The translations under genes were made by a program, and so were the position numbers. 64,000 bases of DNA from Anabaena sp051781005 (GTDB lineage Bacteria > Cyanobacteriota > Cyanobacteriia > Cyanobacteriales > Nostocaceae). The DNA is taken from contig NZ_JBPWOA010000005.1 in NCBI RefSeq assembly GCF_051781005.1, positions 124,001 through 188,000 on the forward strand. The letters run 5' to 3'. Each line of letters starts with the position of its first letter. Within the stretch, counting starts at the first letter, position 1. This document shows positions 34,452-44,133 of this stretch, in pieces. The notes beneath the pieces are model-generated. The model made no database searches. It saw only the letters and a list, made by a program, of their open reading frames with translations, and was not told the DNA's origin.

Positions 34452-35333
34452 ATGTCAATAACTCAAAACTACAAATTAAATCTGATTCAATGGTATCCCG
34501 GTCACATTGCCAAAGCTGAAAAAAATCTCAAAGAACAGCTAAAACGGGTAGATGTGATTTTAGAAGTGAGAGATGCTCGTATTCCCTTAGCTACAAACCA
34601 TCCGCAAATGAATGAATGGGTGGGGGATAAGTCACGAATATTGGTGATTAACCGATTAGATATGATATTGCCACAAGTGCGATCGCACTGGACAGACTGG
34701 TTTAAAAACCAAGAACAAATCCCCTACTTTACCAACGCTCAACACGGTCAAGGTATCACAGCTATCACCAAAGCCGCACAAGCAGCAGGAATAGCACTTA
34801 ATCAACGCAGAAAAGATCGAGGAATGTTACCCCGCGCAGTCCGTGCTGTCGTCATAGGTTTTCCTAACGTTGGTAAATCAGCATTAATTAACCGTCTCTT
34901 AGGAAAGCGAGTAGTTGCTAGTGAAGCGCGTCCTGGAGTCACTCGTCAACTGCGTTGGGTACGAATTTCCGATCAATTACAACTACTAGATGCTCCCGGT
35001 GTCATTCCCTCCAGAATGGAAAATCAAGACGCAGCAGTCAAATTAGCCATTTGTGATGATATTGGTGAAGCCTCTTACGATAATCAACTCATAGCCGCAG
35101 CATTTGTAGATATCGTCAACCAACTTCAAGAAACCCACCCTCATTTATTACCAGCACACCCCTTACTTTCACGCTACGAAGTTGACTCCATTATCCATAC
35201 AGGTGAAGAATATTTGCAAGTCTTAGCAGAACATCGCTACAAAGGAGATGTAGAACGTGCAGCAAGAACTCTCATCACCGATTTTCGCAAAGGACTTTTA
35301 GGCAGTATACCTTTAGAAGTGCCACCTCAATAA
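34452..35333 (+). CDS. ylqF: Ribosome biogenesis GTPase YlqF (RbgA)
   Basis: 293 aa. Circularly permuted GTPase motifs appear in order: G4-like INRLD (about 75), G1 GFPNVGKSALINRL (about 137-150), G3 DAPGV (about 180). The N-terminus IQWYPGHIAKAEKNL is the YlqF signature. It helps late assembly of the 50S subunit. STRR-like CCCC-rich heptamers (ttcccagttccccattcccc) end right at its start codon, leaving no purine-rich ribosome binding site. Confidence 0.95.
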   Translation: MSITQNYKLNLIQWYPGHIAKAEKNLKEQLKRVDVILEVRDARIPLATNHPQMNEWVGDKSRILVINRLDMILPQVRSHWTDWFKNQEQIPYFTNAQHGQGITAITKAAQAAGIALNQRRKDRGMLPRAVRAVVIGFPNVGKSALINRLLGKRVVASEARPGVTRQLRWVRISDQLQLLDAPGVIPSRMENQDAAVKLAICDDIGEASYDNQLIAAAFVDIVNQLQETHPHLLPAHPLLSRYEVDSIIHTGEEYLQVLAEHRYKGDVERAARTLITDFRKGLLGSIPLEVPPQ

Positions 35334-35352
35334 TGACAATAGATTATAAGTA

Positions 35353-35557
35353 GGGCTTGCTGAAAAAGTCTTTCCGTTAGAGCTAGGAGTCAGGAGTCAG
35401 GAGTCAGGAGGAAGAATTAGAAGTAGATCAGAATATTCTCAAATCTGGGTAAATGAACGGTTTTTGATGATTTCATCGCTTATTTCTTGAACCTTCTCCT
35501 ACTTTTTCAGCCTGAAACTGTTGATATATCTAGGTTTTTGGTTTATTCAGCAAGCCC
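35353..35557. mobile_element. MITE-like element with GGGCTTGCTGAA inverted ends
   Basis: GGGCTTGCTGAA (35353-35364) and TTCAGCAAGCCC (35546-35557) are perfect inverted repeats. TAAGTA flanks both sides (35347-35352 and 35558-35563), as a 6-bp target duplication would. The body is 205 bp with no ORF. It contains STRR heptamers (aggagtc, 35385-35410). It occupies most of the 35334-35707 gap, whose remainder is another STRR run. Confidence 0.75.
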
Positions 35558-35663
35558 TAAGTAAATGAGATACAAACTGAAAATCAAGATATGGCATACC
35601 TCACGCTGTGCTATCAAATATCAAGTAACTTTCACTCCTAACTCCTTCTTCTTCTTCTTTCTA

Positions 35664-35699
<36 letters not shown>

Positions 35700-35707
35700 A
35701 TTCTGTT

Positions 35708-37216
35708 TTAACTTCTAACTTTTAAGCTATTTGCTCGCATTTTCAAAATTAGCATTGTTCCTGATGTAAATAATATTCCTAGTAAAATGTTTTTCCAACT
35801 TAGGCTTTTATCAGTTTCATTTATCAAAATAACTTCCAATATCACAGAAGGTAATAAAATGCCACTAGGAACCAATATCTGAGATAAAATCACCCTATTT
35901 TTGGCAAAAAGACTCAGTAAAGCTAAAACTGCACCCAACGGAATAAAAGTCAGAGCGTAATAAAATACTTTTTGATGGAAGGGAATCAATTCTAATAAAT
36001 TGAAAGAGTAAGAACGTTGTCTATTGTCTATATAGACTTGAATGGTTCCTCTAGAATATGTCATGAGAATTTGGTGAAATTCCTTGTCTGTAAAAACATT
36101 GGGAACCATCAATTGTAAATCCGTGCCATTTTCTCCAGTAATTGGTGTTCTCAACCTTAATTCTAGAGAATCTTTCTGTTGTGAAAGTGTCAAATTACGC
36201 CGCAAAGAATTATTAGAAATGGAAATTATCCGCCCTGGTCCCGTCTGTTGAATATTGTCAGTTGCAAGAGTAGTACTCAGAGTAAATTCAGATTTTTGAC
36301 TGATTTTTTGACTGATATTTTTTACAGGCTTGGCTGTTTGTAACCACTGACTAGAACTCAAAAAAACGCCTTTACCTTCTCGTATATTTGTAGGCTTTCC
36401 TTTCCATAATAGTTCTGGTGAATTTCCTTGTTTTTCTTGACCACAACATTTACCATCTAATTGATAACTAGCTAAAAGAGAATCACCGATGCTTGGAAAA
36501 TAATTAGCATCATTTAAGCCTCTTCCTACTTCATAATTTGATATTGCTCTATCAGTAATATAAACTTCTGAAATATATCCTTGCCAAGGTCTATCTCCTG
36601 TCCTTTCATTACCAAGTATCAACGGATAATTTGAATCCCAATTACTTAAATTTGTTGTACTTTGCCAGATAGATGAAATCAGTAAAATGAAAAATACATA
36701 AGCTACAATTAAGCCTGTGATTCGTTGATTTAATTGTCTCAAACTACCAGTTTGAATTTGCGAAAATCTTTTACTTAGACTTTGATAATTCCAGAGATAA
36801 AAAACTGCAAAACCCAAACATCCTCCAATCGTATTATTGACAATATCTGCTGGAGTTGGAGTTCTCGAAGAAATAAATATTTGCAAAACTTCAACCGTTG
36901 AAGATAAACCAGTACTCAGCAAGAAAACAATGATAACTTTTAATGCTGGTTTGATTTTCAATTGATATAGTAAATTAGCACAACAAAAACCCAAAGGCAT
37001 AAATAATAAAACATTATTTACCTGATCTTGAAAAGAACTGGCATTGTTAAAACTAGCAAAAAATTCAGATGTAGAAAAACTCTGAGGTAATGAAAAATTA
37101 AAGGGATAAAGTGTAGCTACAGATACTACCAAAATGCTAAATACTACAAGTAGTAAATTTACTAGATATAATTTTACACAAAAATGTTTTTGATTTTTAT
37201 CTTGAGTCATAATCAT
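35708..37216 (-). CDS. VanZ-family membrane protein with a LamG/concanavalin-like domain
   Basis: 502 aa (ATG 37210 or 37216). The VanZ domain spans about 15-145, with helices and the motif NNVLLFMPLGF...TPADIVNNTIGG. After another helix (about 165-185) comes an outside beta-sandwich (about 195-405). That part contains NLSNWDSNYPLILGNERTGD and IQVYIDNRQRS, typical of LamG-type domains. Three C-terminal helices complete it (about 420-495). The VanZ family gives teicoplanin resistance in one case, but most members are uncharacterised. The sugar-binding-like domain suggests envelope polysaccharide contact (inference). Confidence 0.85.
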   Translation of the reverse strand: MIMTQDKNQKHFCVKLYLVNLLLVVFSILVVSVATLYPFNFSLPQSFSTSEFFASFNNASSFQDQVNNVLLFMPLGFCCANLLYQLKIKPALKVIIVFLLSTGLSSTVEVLQIFISSRTPTPADIVNNTIGGCLGFAVFYLWNYQSLSKRFSQIQTGSLRQLNQRITGLIVAYVFFILLISSIWQSTTNLSNWDSNYPLILGNERTGDRPWQGYISEVYITDRAISNYEVGRGLNDANYFPSIGDSLLASYQLDGKCCGQEKQGNSPELLWKGKPTNIREGKGVFLSSSQWLQTAKPVKNISQKISQKSEFTLSTTLATDNIQQTGPGRIISISNNSLRRNLTLSQQKDSLELRLRTPITGENGTDLQLMVPNVFTDKEFHQILMTYSRGTIQVYIDNRQRSYSFNLLELIPFHQKVFYYALTFIPLGAVLALLSLFAKNRVILSQILVPSGILLPSVILEVILINETDKSLSWKNILLGILFTSGTMLILKMRANSLKVRS

Positions 37217-37261
37217 ACCTTTGCCAATTTTTTAAAAGCCCTACAGAATAGAATTATCAGA

Positions 37262-37332
37262 CTATACAAACTAAGTCCACTTTCGTGGGCTGAAATCTTG
37301 AAAGTCTGAGGGTGTAGCCCTGGTTTGTATAG
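37262..37332. repeat. Short inverted-end element CTATACAAAC...GTTTGTATAG
   Basis: A perfect 10-bp inverted repeat at the ends of 71 bp, non-coding, likely a small dispersed element. The surrounding gap 37217-38104 also holds the 107-bp repeat. Apart from these I see no gene there; an ATG frame at 37728 of 38 codons is not convincing. Confidence 0.6.
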
Positions 37333-37453
37333 CCCCATTCTTATAGAGTGAAGGTATTTTGGTGAAAGTATTGTCATAAGTAACACATTTTAATTGACTG
37401 ATTGCAAATATAAGCTGTTGTGCAGCGTTTTTCAGGTAGATGAAGTGGTCATC

Positions 37454-37560
37454 GTAAGAATTCAGGAGTCAGGAGAAAGAAGGAAGAAGGAAGAAGAATT
37501 TTTTTCTCTTCTGTTAAGAGTTCCCTGCTATATCAAACATTCTGTATCCTGAATTCTTAC
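37454..37560. repeat. 107-bp inverted-end dispersed repeat, copy B
   Basis: It starts GTAAGAATTCAGGA and ends TCCTGAATTCTTAC, perfect complements. It is the same length as 31784-31890 and shares the same interior. Confidence 0.8.
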
Positions 37561-38104
37561 ATATTATCCAATGTCAGCATATTTAAATTAAACTACATTC
37601 AAAAAATCTATTTTTGTAGTTTTAATTACAAAAAAATCTGGCTATGAACTGGTAAAAGATGCTTGAAGTTTTATTTAACTATAATTAATTGTCACAACTT
37701 TTTTATATTATTGATTTATGTAATAACATGGTCAACCAACTAACAATAGTTACTCCATTTTTATCAACTAAGGCAGAAGACAAAGGACTGTCTTGCTGGA
37801 GAAAAACTGCTTCCTCCTACGTCTACAGAGAGGAAAGGTTGTAGCTGGCTGAGAGTAGGGTAATGCCCACGCTATAAAATTATTACTTTTGTAATATTGT
37901 ATTATTTAATACGACTACACTTGTCGCAATGCCGTTAACAGTGTCATAAAGAGAAGGTAATGTTATAACTTACACCAATCAGCCTGGTTTATCCCTAAAA
38001 CTGGTGTAGCAACTAGATGTCTGATATCTGATGTGTAAAAGTTCTGAAAAAAAGTTAGCTTTGATACTTGTGTTCCTAACTGCCCGTATAAATGTATTAC
38101 ACCC

Positions 38105-39724
38105 ATGACAGAACTCATACTACTCTTAACAGAGGGTAATACTGAGACTTCGGTTTCAGTGAATCAAGATGTATTTATTATCGGTCGTTTGCCAGAATGC
38201 GACTTGTTTTTACCTTTTGGGGGAGTTTCCCGCACACACGCCCGCATAGCCAAAACTAGTGATGATACGTGGGTTATCGAGGATATGGGTAGTAAAAATG
38301 GGACACAAGTAAATCTAACACCTGTTACCTCAGTCCAAGAGTTGAGTGACGGAGATGTTATTTGGTTGGGTAATGTCAGATTGGCAGTAATGTTTTCAGT
38401 AACTGAGTCACATTTACCCGCTCAATATGTGCCAATTACAGAACCTAATGGTCAGCAAATAACTATTTTTCGGAATGTTGAAGAACTCCAACAGCAATGG
38501 ATAAAAGCTAGTGATATTCATGGCATTAACAATAATAAAGATAAAGTTATTGCCCGTCTGAAAGATTTGGTAGATATAGCTAAAAACCTCTGTGCAGCAG
38601 CATCTATTGAAGAGATTTTTTTTCAAGTTCAAGAGGTAGTTTTTCGTTATATAGACGGTATAGAACGCTTGGCATTATTAATTGATGTTGATGGTTCTGG
38701 TTATTTAGATTTAATAAATTCGGCAACTAAGGATATTTCTCAACAGCCAACTTTACCATCTAATGGCAATTGGATTAGTCGCAGTATTTGCCAAAGAGTA
38801 TTTACCGATAAAGTGGCTATTCAAAGTGCTGATACTCAAACTGATGAACGCTTTTCTGGTGAATCTAGTATTTTATTTAAAGGTATTATGAGTGTCATGG
38901 CAGTACCTTTATGGGATGAAAATAAGGTGGTTGGTGTTCTCTATGCCGACGGTAAACTTTATTCTTCCCGCTGGGAACAAGAAGGTGAGGAAGAACTGAG
39001 CTTTTTTTCAGCTTTAGCAAATATTGTTGCTTCTAGTGTTCAACGTTGGTTATTGGTAGATAAACTCAGAACTGAAGAGGTGATTCGTCACCGTCTAGAA
39101 CGGTATCATTCTCCAGCAGTGGTAAAGCAGTTGATCTCAGTTAGAGGCATGAAGAATGGAAGGTTGGCTCCTGCTGAAAGTGAAATCAGTATTTTGTTTG
39201 CTGATTTGGTGGGATTTACTGCTATTTCTGAACGGCTTACACCCACAGAGATTGCTGAATTATTAAACAATTTATTTGAGGAAATGCTACAAGAAGTATT
39301 TACTTATGGTGGTACTTTAGATAAGTATATTGGGGATTGCATTATGGCATTTTTCGGCGCTCCAGAACCACAACCAGATCATGCCGACCTTGCTGTTGCA
39401 GCGGCTAAGGGAATGCTGAATCGTCTGCAAAATCTTAATGCTAATAATTTTTGGCACGAACCTCTACAATTACGCATTGCTATTAATAGTGGTAAAGCTG
39501 TTGTGGGTGATGTTGGTAGTTCTCAAAGGGTAGACTATACCGCATTAGGAACAACAATTAATATAGCAGCTAGAATGGAACCAATCTGTCCTACTGGTGA
39601 ATGTGTTATTAGTGAAGTTACTTATAATATGCTTTCACAATGCTCGGAGTTTCAGGAAATGGGAGATTATCGGTTTAAAGGTATTAATCGTTTCATTAAG
39701 GTTTATCAAACAAAAATGAATTAA
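38105..39724 (+). CDS. Adenylate cyclase with FHA and GAF domains (class III)
   Basis: 539 aa. The N-terminal FHA domain (about 5-97) has GR, SRTHA and SKNGT, the phosphothreonine-binding residues. A GAF domain follows (about 155-315). The catalytic domain (about 355-535) has metal Asp 367 (LFADLVGF) and Asp 411 (DKYIGD), adenine-selecting Lys 407 and Asp 477 (VDYTALG), and transition-state Asn 486 and Arg 490 (NIAAR). A complete homodimeric cAMP-forming set is therefore present. FHA input suggests control by Ser/Thr kinases, and GAF may bind a cyclic nucleotide or another small ligand. It is soluble and cytosolic. Confidence 0.95.
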   Translation: MTELILLLTEGNTETSVSVNQDVFIIGRLPECDLFLPFGGVSRTHARIAKTSDDTWVIEDMGSKNGTQVNLTPVTSVQELSDGDVIWLGNVRLAVMFSVTESHLPAQYVPITEPNGQQITIFRNVEELQQQWIKASDIHGINNNKDKVIARLKDLVDIAKNLCAAASIEEIFFQVQEVVFRYIDGIERLALLIDVDGSGYLDLINSATKDISQQPTLPSNGNWISRSICQRVFTDKVAIQSADTQTDERFSGESSILFKGIMSVMAVPLWDENKVVGVLYADGKLYSSRWEQEGEEELSFFSALANIVASSVQRWLLVDKLRTEEVIRHRLERYHSPAVVKQLISVRGMKNGRLAPAESEISILFADLVGFTAISERLTPTEIAELLNNLFEEMLQEVFTYGGTLDKYIGDCIMAFFGAPEPQPDHADLAVAAAKGMLNRLQNLNANNFWHEPLQLRIAINSGKAVVGDVGSSQRVDYTALGTTINIAARMEPICPTGECVISEVTYNMLSQCSEFQEMGDYRFKGINRFIKVYQTKMN

Positions 39725-40026
39725 ATTAATTCGTAATTCCTATACATCGCCAGGCTATAGACCCGAATTTCTCACCAAAATTCTCAAACCCTTATAAAAT
39801 CCGGATTCTGGAGTTTCACACTGCATCAAAAATCAACCCCGTAAAAAATGCCTGAAACCGATTCTTTATCCGGGTTATACAAATTGCGATTACATTGTTT
39901 GTGAGAAATACGGGTAGAGACCTGGGGAATTACATAATAGGGTTAAAATTTTGATATAGCTTTGGTGATTAATCTGTGTAACACTAGGAAGCTACCTCAA
40001 GCTATTTTTAAACGGGAGGTCAGGTC
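39725..40026. other. Intergenic stretch, no gene seen
   Basis: Spacer between the cyclase and SSADH. It should hold the SSADH promoter. No hairpin, RNA gene or repeat stands out. GGGAGG at about 40013-40018 is the SSADH ribosome binding site. Confidence 0.5.
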
Positions 40027-41394
40027 ATGGCTATAGCCACCATTAATCCCGCTACCGGGGAAACTCTCAAAACCTTTGAGCCGCTGAGTGATGGAGAAAT
40101 TACGGCTAAACTAGATTTGGCACAGCAGGCTTTTGAAAAGTATCGAAAGACGAGTTTTACAGAGCGATCGCACTGGTTGCAACAAGCAGCAATAATTTTA
40201 GAACGAGAAAAAGCAGATTTTGGCAAATTAATGACCCTGGAAATGGGTAAACCATTGAAAGCTGCGATCGCAGAAGTGGAAAAATGCGCCTTTGTCTGTC
40301 GCTATTATGCCGAAAATGCACCTGGTTTTATGGCTGATGTCACAGTCAAAACCGATGCTAGTCATAGTTTTATCCGCTATCAACCATTAGGGATAATTTT
40401 GGCTGTCATGCCTTGGAACTTCCCTTTTTGGCAAGTTTTCCGTTTTGCTGCACCAGCACTAATGGCAGGCAATGTTGGCTTACTCAAACACGCTTCCAAT
40501 GTCCCCCAGTGTGCCTTGGCAATAGCAGATATTCTCCATCGTGCAGGTTTTCCCGCAGGTGCATTTCAAACTCTGTTAATCGGTGCTGCTCAAGTTGCCG
40601 ATTTAATGGCTGATGACCGCGTGAAAGCTGCTACCTTGACGGGAAGTGAACCAGCAGGTGCATCTCTAGCTGCGGCCTGTGGCAAACAAATCAAAAAAAC
40701 CGTCTTGGAATTGGGGGGAAGCGATCCCTTTATCGTTTTAGAAAGTGCAGATTTAGAAGCAGCAGTTACCACCGCAGTCACAGCCCGAATGTTAAATAGT
40801 GGGCAATCTTGTATTGCAGCTAAACGCTTTATTGTCGCTGAAGCAGTAGCTGATAAATTTGAAAAACTACTGTTAGAAAAATTTCAGGCGCTCAAAGTTG
40901 GCGATCCCATGCTACCAGATACCGATTTAGGCCCATTGGCAACTGTCGATATTCTGGAGGATTTAGACAAACAAGTCAAAACTGCTGTGAAAAGCGGTGG
41001 AAAAGTCCTCATCGGTGGAAATCCCATACCAGATTCTCCTGGCAACTTTTATCCGCCAACTATTATCATAGATATCCCAGTAGATACAGCAATTGCTCAA
41101 GAAGAATTTTTTGGCCCAGTAGCGTTGTTATTCCGGGTTCCTGATATCGACGCTGCCATTAAATTAGCTAATGATAGTCCCTTTGGTTTAGGTGCAAGTG
41201 CCTGGACAAACAACCAACAAGAGAGCGATCGCTTGATTCAAGAAATTGAAGCAGGTGCAGTATTTATTAACAGCATGGTCAAATCTGACCCCCGCTTACC
41301 CTTTGGCGGCATTAAGCGTTCTGGATACGGACGAGAATTGAGCATTCAAGGCATACACGAATTTGTGAATATCAAGACTGTTTGGGTTAAATGA
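40027..41394 (+). CDS. gabD: Succinate-semialdehyde dehydrogenase (NAD(P)-dependent)
   Basis: 455 aa, the short (about 455) SSADH form. ALDH motifs are MPWNFPFWQ (cofactor/Asn region), LELGGSDPF (general base Glu), SGQSCIAAKRF (catalytic Cys about 262) and EEFFGPV. The next gene, 185 bases downstream on the same strand, is the thiamine-diphosphate enzyme that makes succinic semialdehyde, which fixes the substrate. Together they convert 2-oxoglutarate to succinate, closing the TCA cycle without 2-oxoglutarate dehydrogenase. GGGAGG lies about 8 bases before ATG. Confidence 0.95.
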   Translation: MAIATINPATGETLKTFEPLSDGEITAKLDLAQQAFEKYRKTSFTERSHWLQQAAIILEREKADFGKLMTLEMGKPLKAAIAEVEKCAFVCRYYAENAPGFMADVTVKTDASHSFIRYQPLGIILAVMPWNFPFWQVFRFAAPALMAGNVGLLKHASNVPQCALAIADILHRAGFPAGAFQTLLIGAAQVADLMADDRVKAATLTGSEPAGASLAAACGKQIKKTVLELGGSDPFIVLESADLEAAVTTAVTARMLNSGQSCIAAKRFIVAEAVADKFEKLLLEKFQALKVGDPMLPDTDLGPLATVDILEDLDKQVKTAVKSGGKVLIGGNPIPDSPGNFYPPTIIIDIPVDTAIAQEEFFGPVALLFRVPDIDAAIKLANDSPFGLGASAWTNNQQESDRLIQEIEAGAVFINSMVKSDPRLPFGGIKRSGYGRELSIQGIHEFVNIKTVWVK

Positions 41395-41403
41395 TTGGAG
41401 ATA

Positions 41404-41476
41404 GTAGGGGCGAAGCATTCGGAAAATAGCCTTGGACAAAAATGGATAATTTATCGCCTGAATGCTTCGCCCGTAC
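41404..41476. repeat. GTAGGGGCGAAGCATTC...GAATGCTTCGCCCGTAC palindromic repeat, copy A
   Basis: A long inverted repeat, 73 bp. Copy B at 45179-45274 has the same arms plus an insertion in its right arm. It lies between gabD and the decarboxylase gene and is followed by three STRR heptamers (aggagtc, 41477-41497). Confidence 0.8.
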
Positions 41477-41579
41477 AGGAGTCAGGAGTCAGGAGTCAGA
41501 AGGAAAGGGACAATTATCTATAACTGTTTTCCTAATAACCAATGACTAATGACTTATTTATTATTTTTGAGGAAATCAA

Positions 41580-43223
41580 ATGAATACGGCAGAATTATTA
41601 GTACAGTGCTTAGAAAATGAAGGAGTGCAATATGTTTTTGGACTTCCAGGTGAAGAAAATCTCCATGTTTTAGAAGCCTTAAAAAATTCATCCATTAAAT
41701 TTATTACAACTCGTCATGAACAGGGTGCAGCATTCATGGCGGATGTTTATGGACGTTTAACAGGAAAAGCAGGTGTTTGTCTTTCCACTCTGGGGCCTGG
41801 AGCAACTAATTTAATGACCGGTGTCGCAGACGCTAACCTAGATGGTGCGCCTTTAGTGGCAATTACAGGACAGGTGGGAACAGATAGAATGCATATCGAA
41901 TCCCATCAATATTTAGATTTAGTGGCAATGTTTGCACCAGTCACCAAGTGGAACAAGCAGATTGTCAGGCCAAGTATTACACCAGAAGTCGTGAGAAAGG
42001 CATTCAAGCGATCGCAAACCGAAAAACCTGGTGCAGTTCACATCGACTTACCAGAAAATATTGCCGCTATGCCCGTCGAAGGCAAACCTTTGAATAAGGA
42101 TAATAGCGAAAAAACCTATGCTTCTTTTGCCAGTATTCGTGCCGCTGCCGCCGCAATTTCTCAAGCCGTTAACCCCATCATCTTAGTAGGCAATGGAGCA
42201 ATTCGCGCCCAATCTAGTGATGCCGTCACGCAATTTGCCACTCAGATGAATATTCCCGTTGTCAATACTTTTATGGGCAAAGGCGTAATTCCCTACACCC
42301 ATCCATTAGCATTGTGGTCAGTGGGATTACAACAACGAGATTTTATTACCTGCGGCTTTGATAATACAGATTTAGTCATCGCAATTGGCTACGATTTAAT
42401 CGAATTTTCTCCCAAAAAATGGAATCCTGAAGGCAAGATTCCCATTATACATATAGCTGCAACTTCCGCAGAAATTGATAGTAGTTATATTCCCAAAGTA
42501 GAAATTGTCGGTGATATTTCTGATTCCCTCAATGAAATCTTAAAATTAGCAGACAGACAAGGTAAACCTAACCCCTACGCTATTAGCTTACGTTCTAATA
42601 TTCGCGCTGATTACGAAGAATATGCCAATGATGACGGCTTTCCGATGAAACCGCAAAAACTAATTTATGATTTGCGACAAGTAATGGGGCCAGATGATAT
42701 TGTTATTTCCGATGTCGGCGCACATAAAATGTGGATTGCGAGACATTATCATTGCCATAGTCCTAATACTTGCATTATTTCTAATGGATTTGCCGCAATG
42801 GGAATCGCAATTCCTGGAGCTTTAGCCGCAAAACTTGTAAATCCTCACCGCAAAGTTGTCGCTGCAACTGGTGATGGTGGATTTATGATGAATTGCCAAG
42901 AATTAGAAACAGCTTTGCGTGTAGGTACACCCTTTGTCACTTTAATTTTTAATGATGGTGGCTATGGTTTAATTGAGTGGAAACAGGAAAATCAATTTGG
43001 TAAAGGTAACTCGGCTTTTGTGCATTTTGGCAATCCTGATTTTGTTAAATTCGCAGAAAGTATGGGATTAAAAGGCTATCGAGTTGAATCTGCAACTGAT
43101 TTAATTCCTGTGCTTAAAGAAGCTCTAATTCAAGATGTACCTGCTGTGATCGATTGTCGCGTGGATTATCGAGAGAACCGTCGCTTCACTCAAAAAGCTG
43201 ATGACTTACATTGTGATATTTAG
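41580..43223 (+). CDS. ogdA: Thiamine-diphosphate 2-oxoglutarate decarboxylase (acetolactate-synthase-like)
   Basis: 547 aa. Pyr domain with FGLPGEENLHVLEAL and the conserved Glu in TTRHEQGAAFMADVYGRLTG (about 51). Central domain. PP domain with GDGGFMMNCQELETALR...NDGGYGLI (GDG-x26-N motif, about 436-466). Family databases call such proteins acetolactate synthase. Next to SSADH in cyanobacteria they are the 2-oxoglutarate decarboxylase shown for Synechococcus 7002. It makes succinic semialdehyde and carbon dioxide. GAGG stands just upstream of ATG. The acetolactate synthase alternative is less likely given the neighbour. Confidence 0.9.
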   Translation: MNTAELLVQCLENEGVQYVFGLPGEENLHVLEALKNSSIKFITTRHEQGAAFMADVYGRLTGKAGVCLSTLGPGATNLMTGVADANLDGAPLVAITGQVGTDRMHIESHQYLDLVAMFAPVTKWNKQIVRPSITPEVVRKAFKRSQTEKPGAVHIDLPENIAAMPVEGKPLNKDNSEKTYASFASIRAAAAAISQAVNPIILVGNGAIRAQSSDAVTQFATQMNIPVVNTFMGKGVIPYTHPLALWSVGLQQRDFITCGFDNTDLVIAIGYDLIEFSPKKWNPEGKIPIIHIAATSAEIDSSYIPKVEIVGDISDSLNEILKLADRQGKPNPYAISLRSNIRADYEEYANDDGFPMKPQKLIYDLRQVMGPDDIVISDVGAHKMWIARHYHCHSPNTCIISNGFAAMGIAIPGALAAKLVNPHRKVVAATGDGGFMMNCQELETALRVGTPFVTLIFNDGGYGLIEWKQENQFGKGNSAFVHFGNPDFVKFAESMGLKGYRVESATDLIPVLKEALIQDVPAVIDCRVDYRENRRFTQKADDLHCDI

Positions 43224-43370
43224 TGATGTCATACAGCCGAGTCGAGGCCGGAGAAACCCCGCACCTACAGGGTTGGCAATTAAAAACAGAAATGTAGAAG
43301 CAATTCATGAATTGCCCCTACGGTAAATCAAGGCTTTCACCACCTTTTTTGGTTAGAGTCCTATTAAACG

Positions 43371-43399
43371 TCCCATCCTCAACAGGGGTGGGATTTTTT
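43371..43399 (+). terminator. rho-independent terminator after the 2-OGDC gene
   Basis: Stem TCCCATCC (43371-43378), loop of 7, stem GGGTGGGA (43386-43393, one G-T pair), then T6 (43394-43399). Another short perfect hairpin, AAAATAGC-GG-GCTATTTT, lies at 43430-43447. The rest of 43224-43560 is spacer. Confidence 0.85.
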
Positions 43400-43560
43400 C
43401 TAGGGGATTTCACTACAAAAAAATAATTTAAAATAGCGGGCTATTTTCCTGAAATTTCTGTAAAATCAAAATCTAAATCACAAAAATCGTAATTATTCAA
43501 ATAATGTGTCTTGAATTTGCAGGAAATCGCTTGAACCATTGAGTAAAATTTGAATTACTT

Positions 43561-44088
43561 ATGTTGCGTTGTCTCCGTTTGTTCCCTATATTGCTGAGTG
43601 TTTTAGTGATAGGTTGTTCTCCAGCAACCACAGCTAAACCTCCCACCGTGACACCAAGTTCCCAAATCCAAACATCAATACCTAAAGGTCAAAATTTGCC
43701 AATTTCTGCTGAAGCGATTCTTCCCAAGGGGACAAAAATTAAGTTAGAAGTAGCACAAACACCGGAACAGCAGATGATGGGGTTGATGTATCGACCAGCT
43801 TTACCAGATGACCGGGGGATGTTGTTTGTTTTTCCTTCAGCACAACCAGTCAAATTCTGGATGATGAATGTACCTGTATCGTTGGATATGGTCTTTCTCC
43901 ATAATGGGGTAATCAAGTATATTCAAACTGCTGCACCTCCTTGTAATAGTCAGCCTTGTCCCACCTATGGGCCTAATGTACCAATAGACCAAGTAATTGA
44001 ACTTAGGGCGGGACGAGCTACCGAATTAGGTTTACAGGTAAACGATCAAGTCAAAATTAAATTCTTAAAGTCTGGTGCTTCTGAGTAA
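43561..44088 (+). CDS. DUF192 family lipoprotein
   Basis: 175 aa. A lipoprotein signal with lipobox VIGC (Cys about 19) is followed by a Pro/Thr-rich linker (about 22-45). The DUF192 domain (about 55-170) has EVAQTPEQQMMGLMYRP, GMLFVFP, FWMMNVPVSLDMVFL and the late VIELRAGRATELGL. The domain is a small beta-barrel of unknown function, exported and membrane-anchored here. The Cys pair in CNSQPCPTYGP is typical of cyanobacterial members. Confidence 0.92.
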   Translation: MLRCLRLFPILLSVLVIGCSPATTAKPPTVTPSSQIQTSIPKGQNLPISAEAILPKGTKIKLEVAQTPEQQMMGLMYRPALPDDRGMLFVFPSAQPVKFWMMNVPVSLDMVFLHNGVIKYIQTAAPPCNSQPCPTYGPNVPIDQVIELRAGRATELGLQVNDQVKIKFLKSGASE

Positions 44089-44133
44089 TTAGTTATCTAT
44101 TATCCTCATAATCTGTTTACTTTATGAAAAATC

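Noticed and set aside
37728..37844. 38-codon ORF (MVNQLTIVTPF...) in the large gap
   Set aside because: No ribosome binding site, no recognisable family, interrupted soon; could not be supported.
41580..43223. Acetolactate synthase for branched-chain amino acids
   Set aside because: No small subunit gene nearby; the adjacent SSADH favours 2-oxoglutarate decarboxylase.
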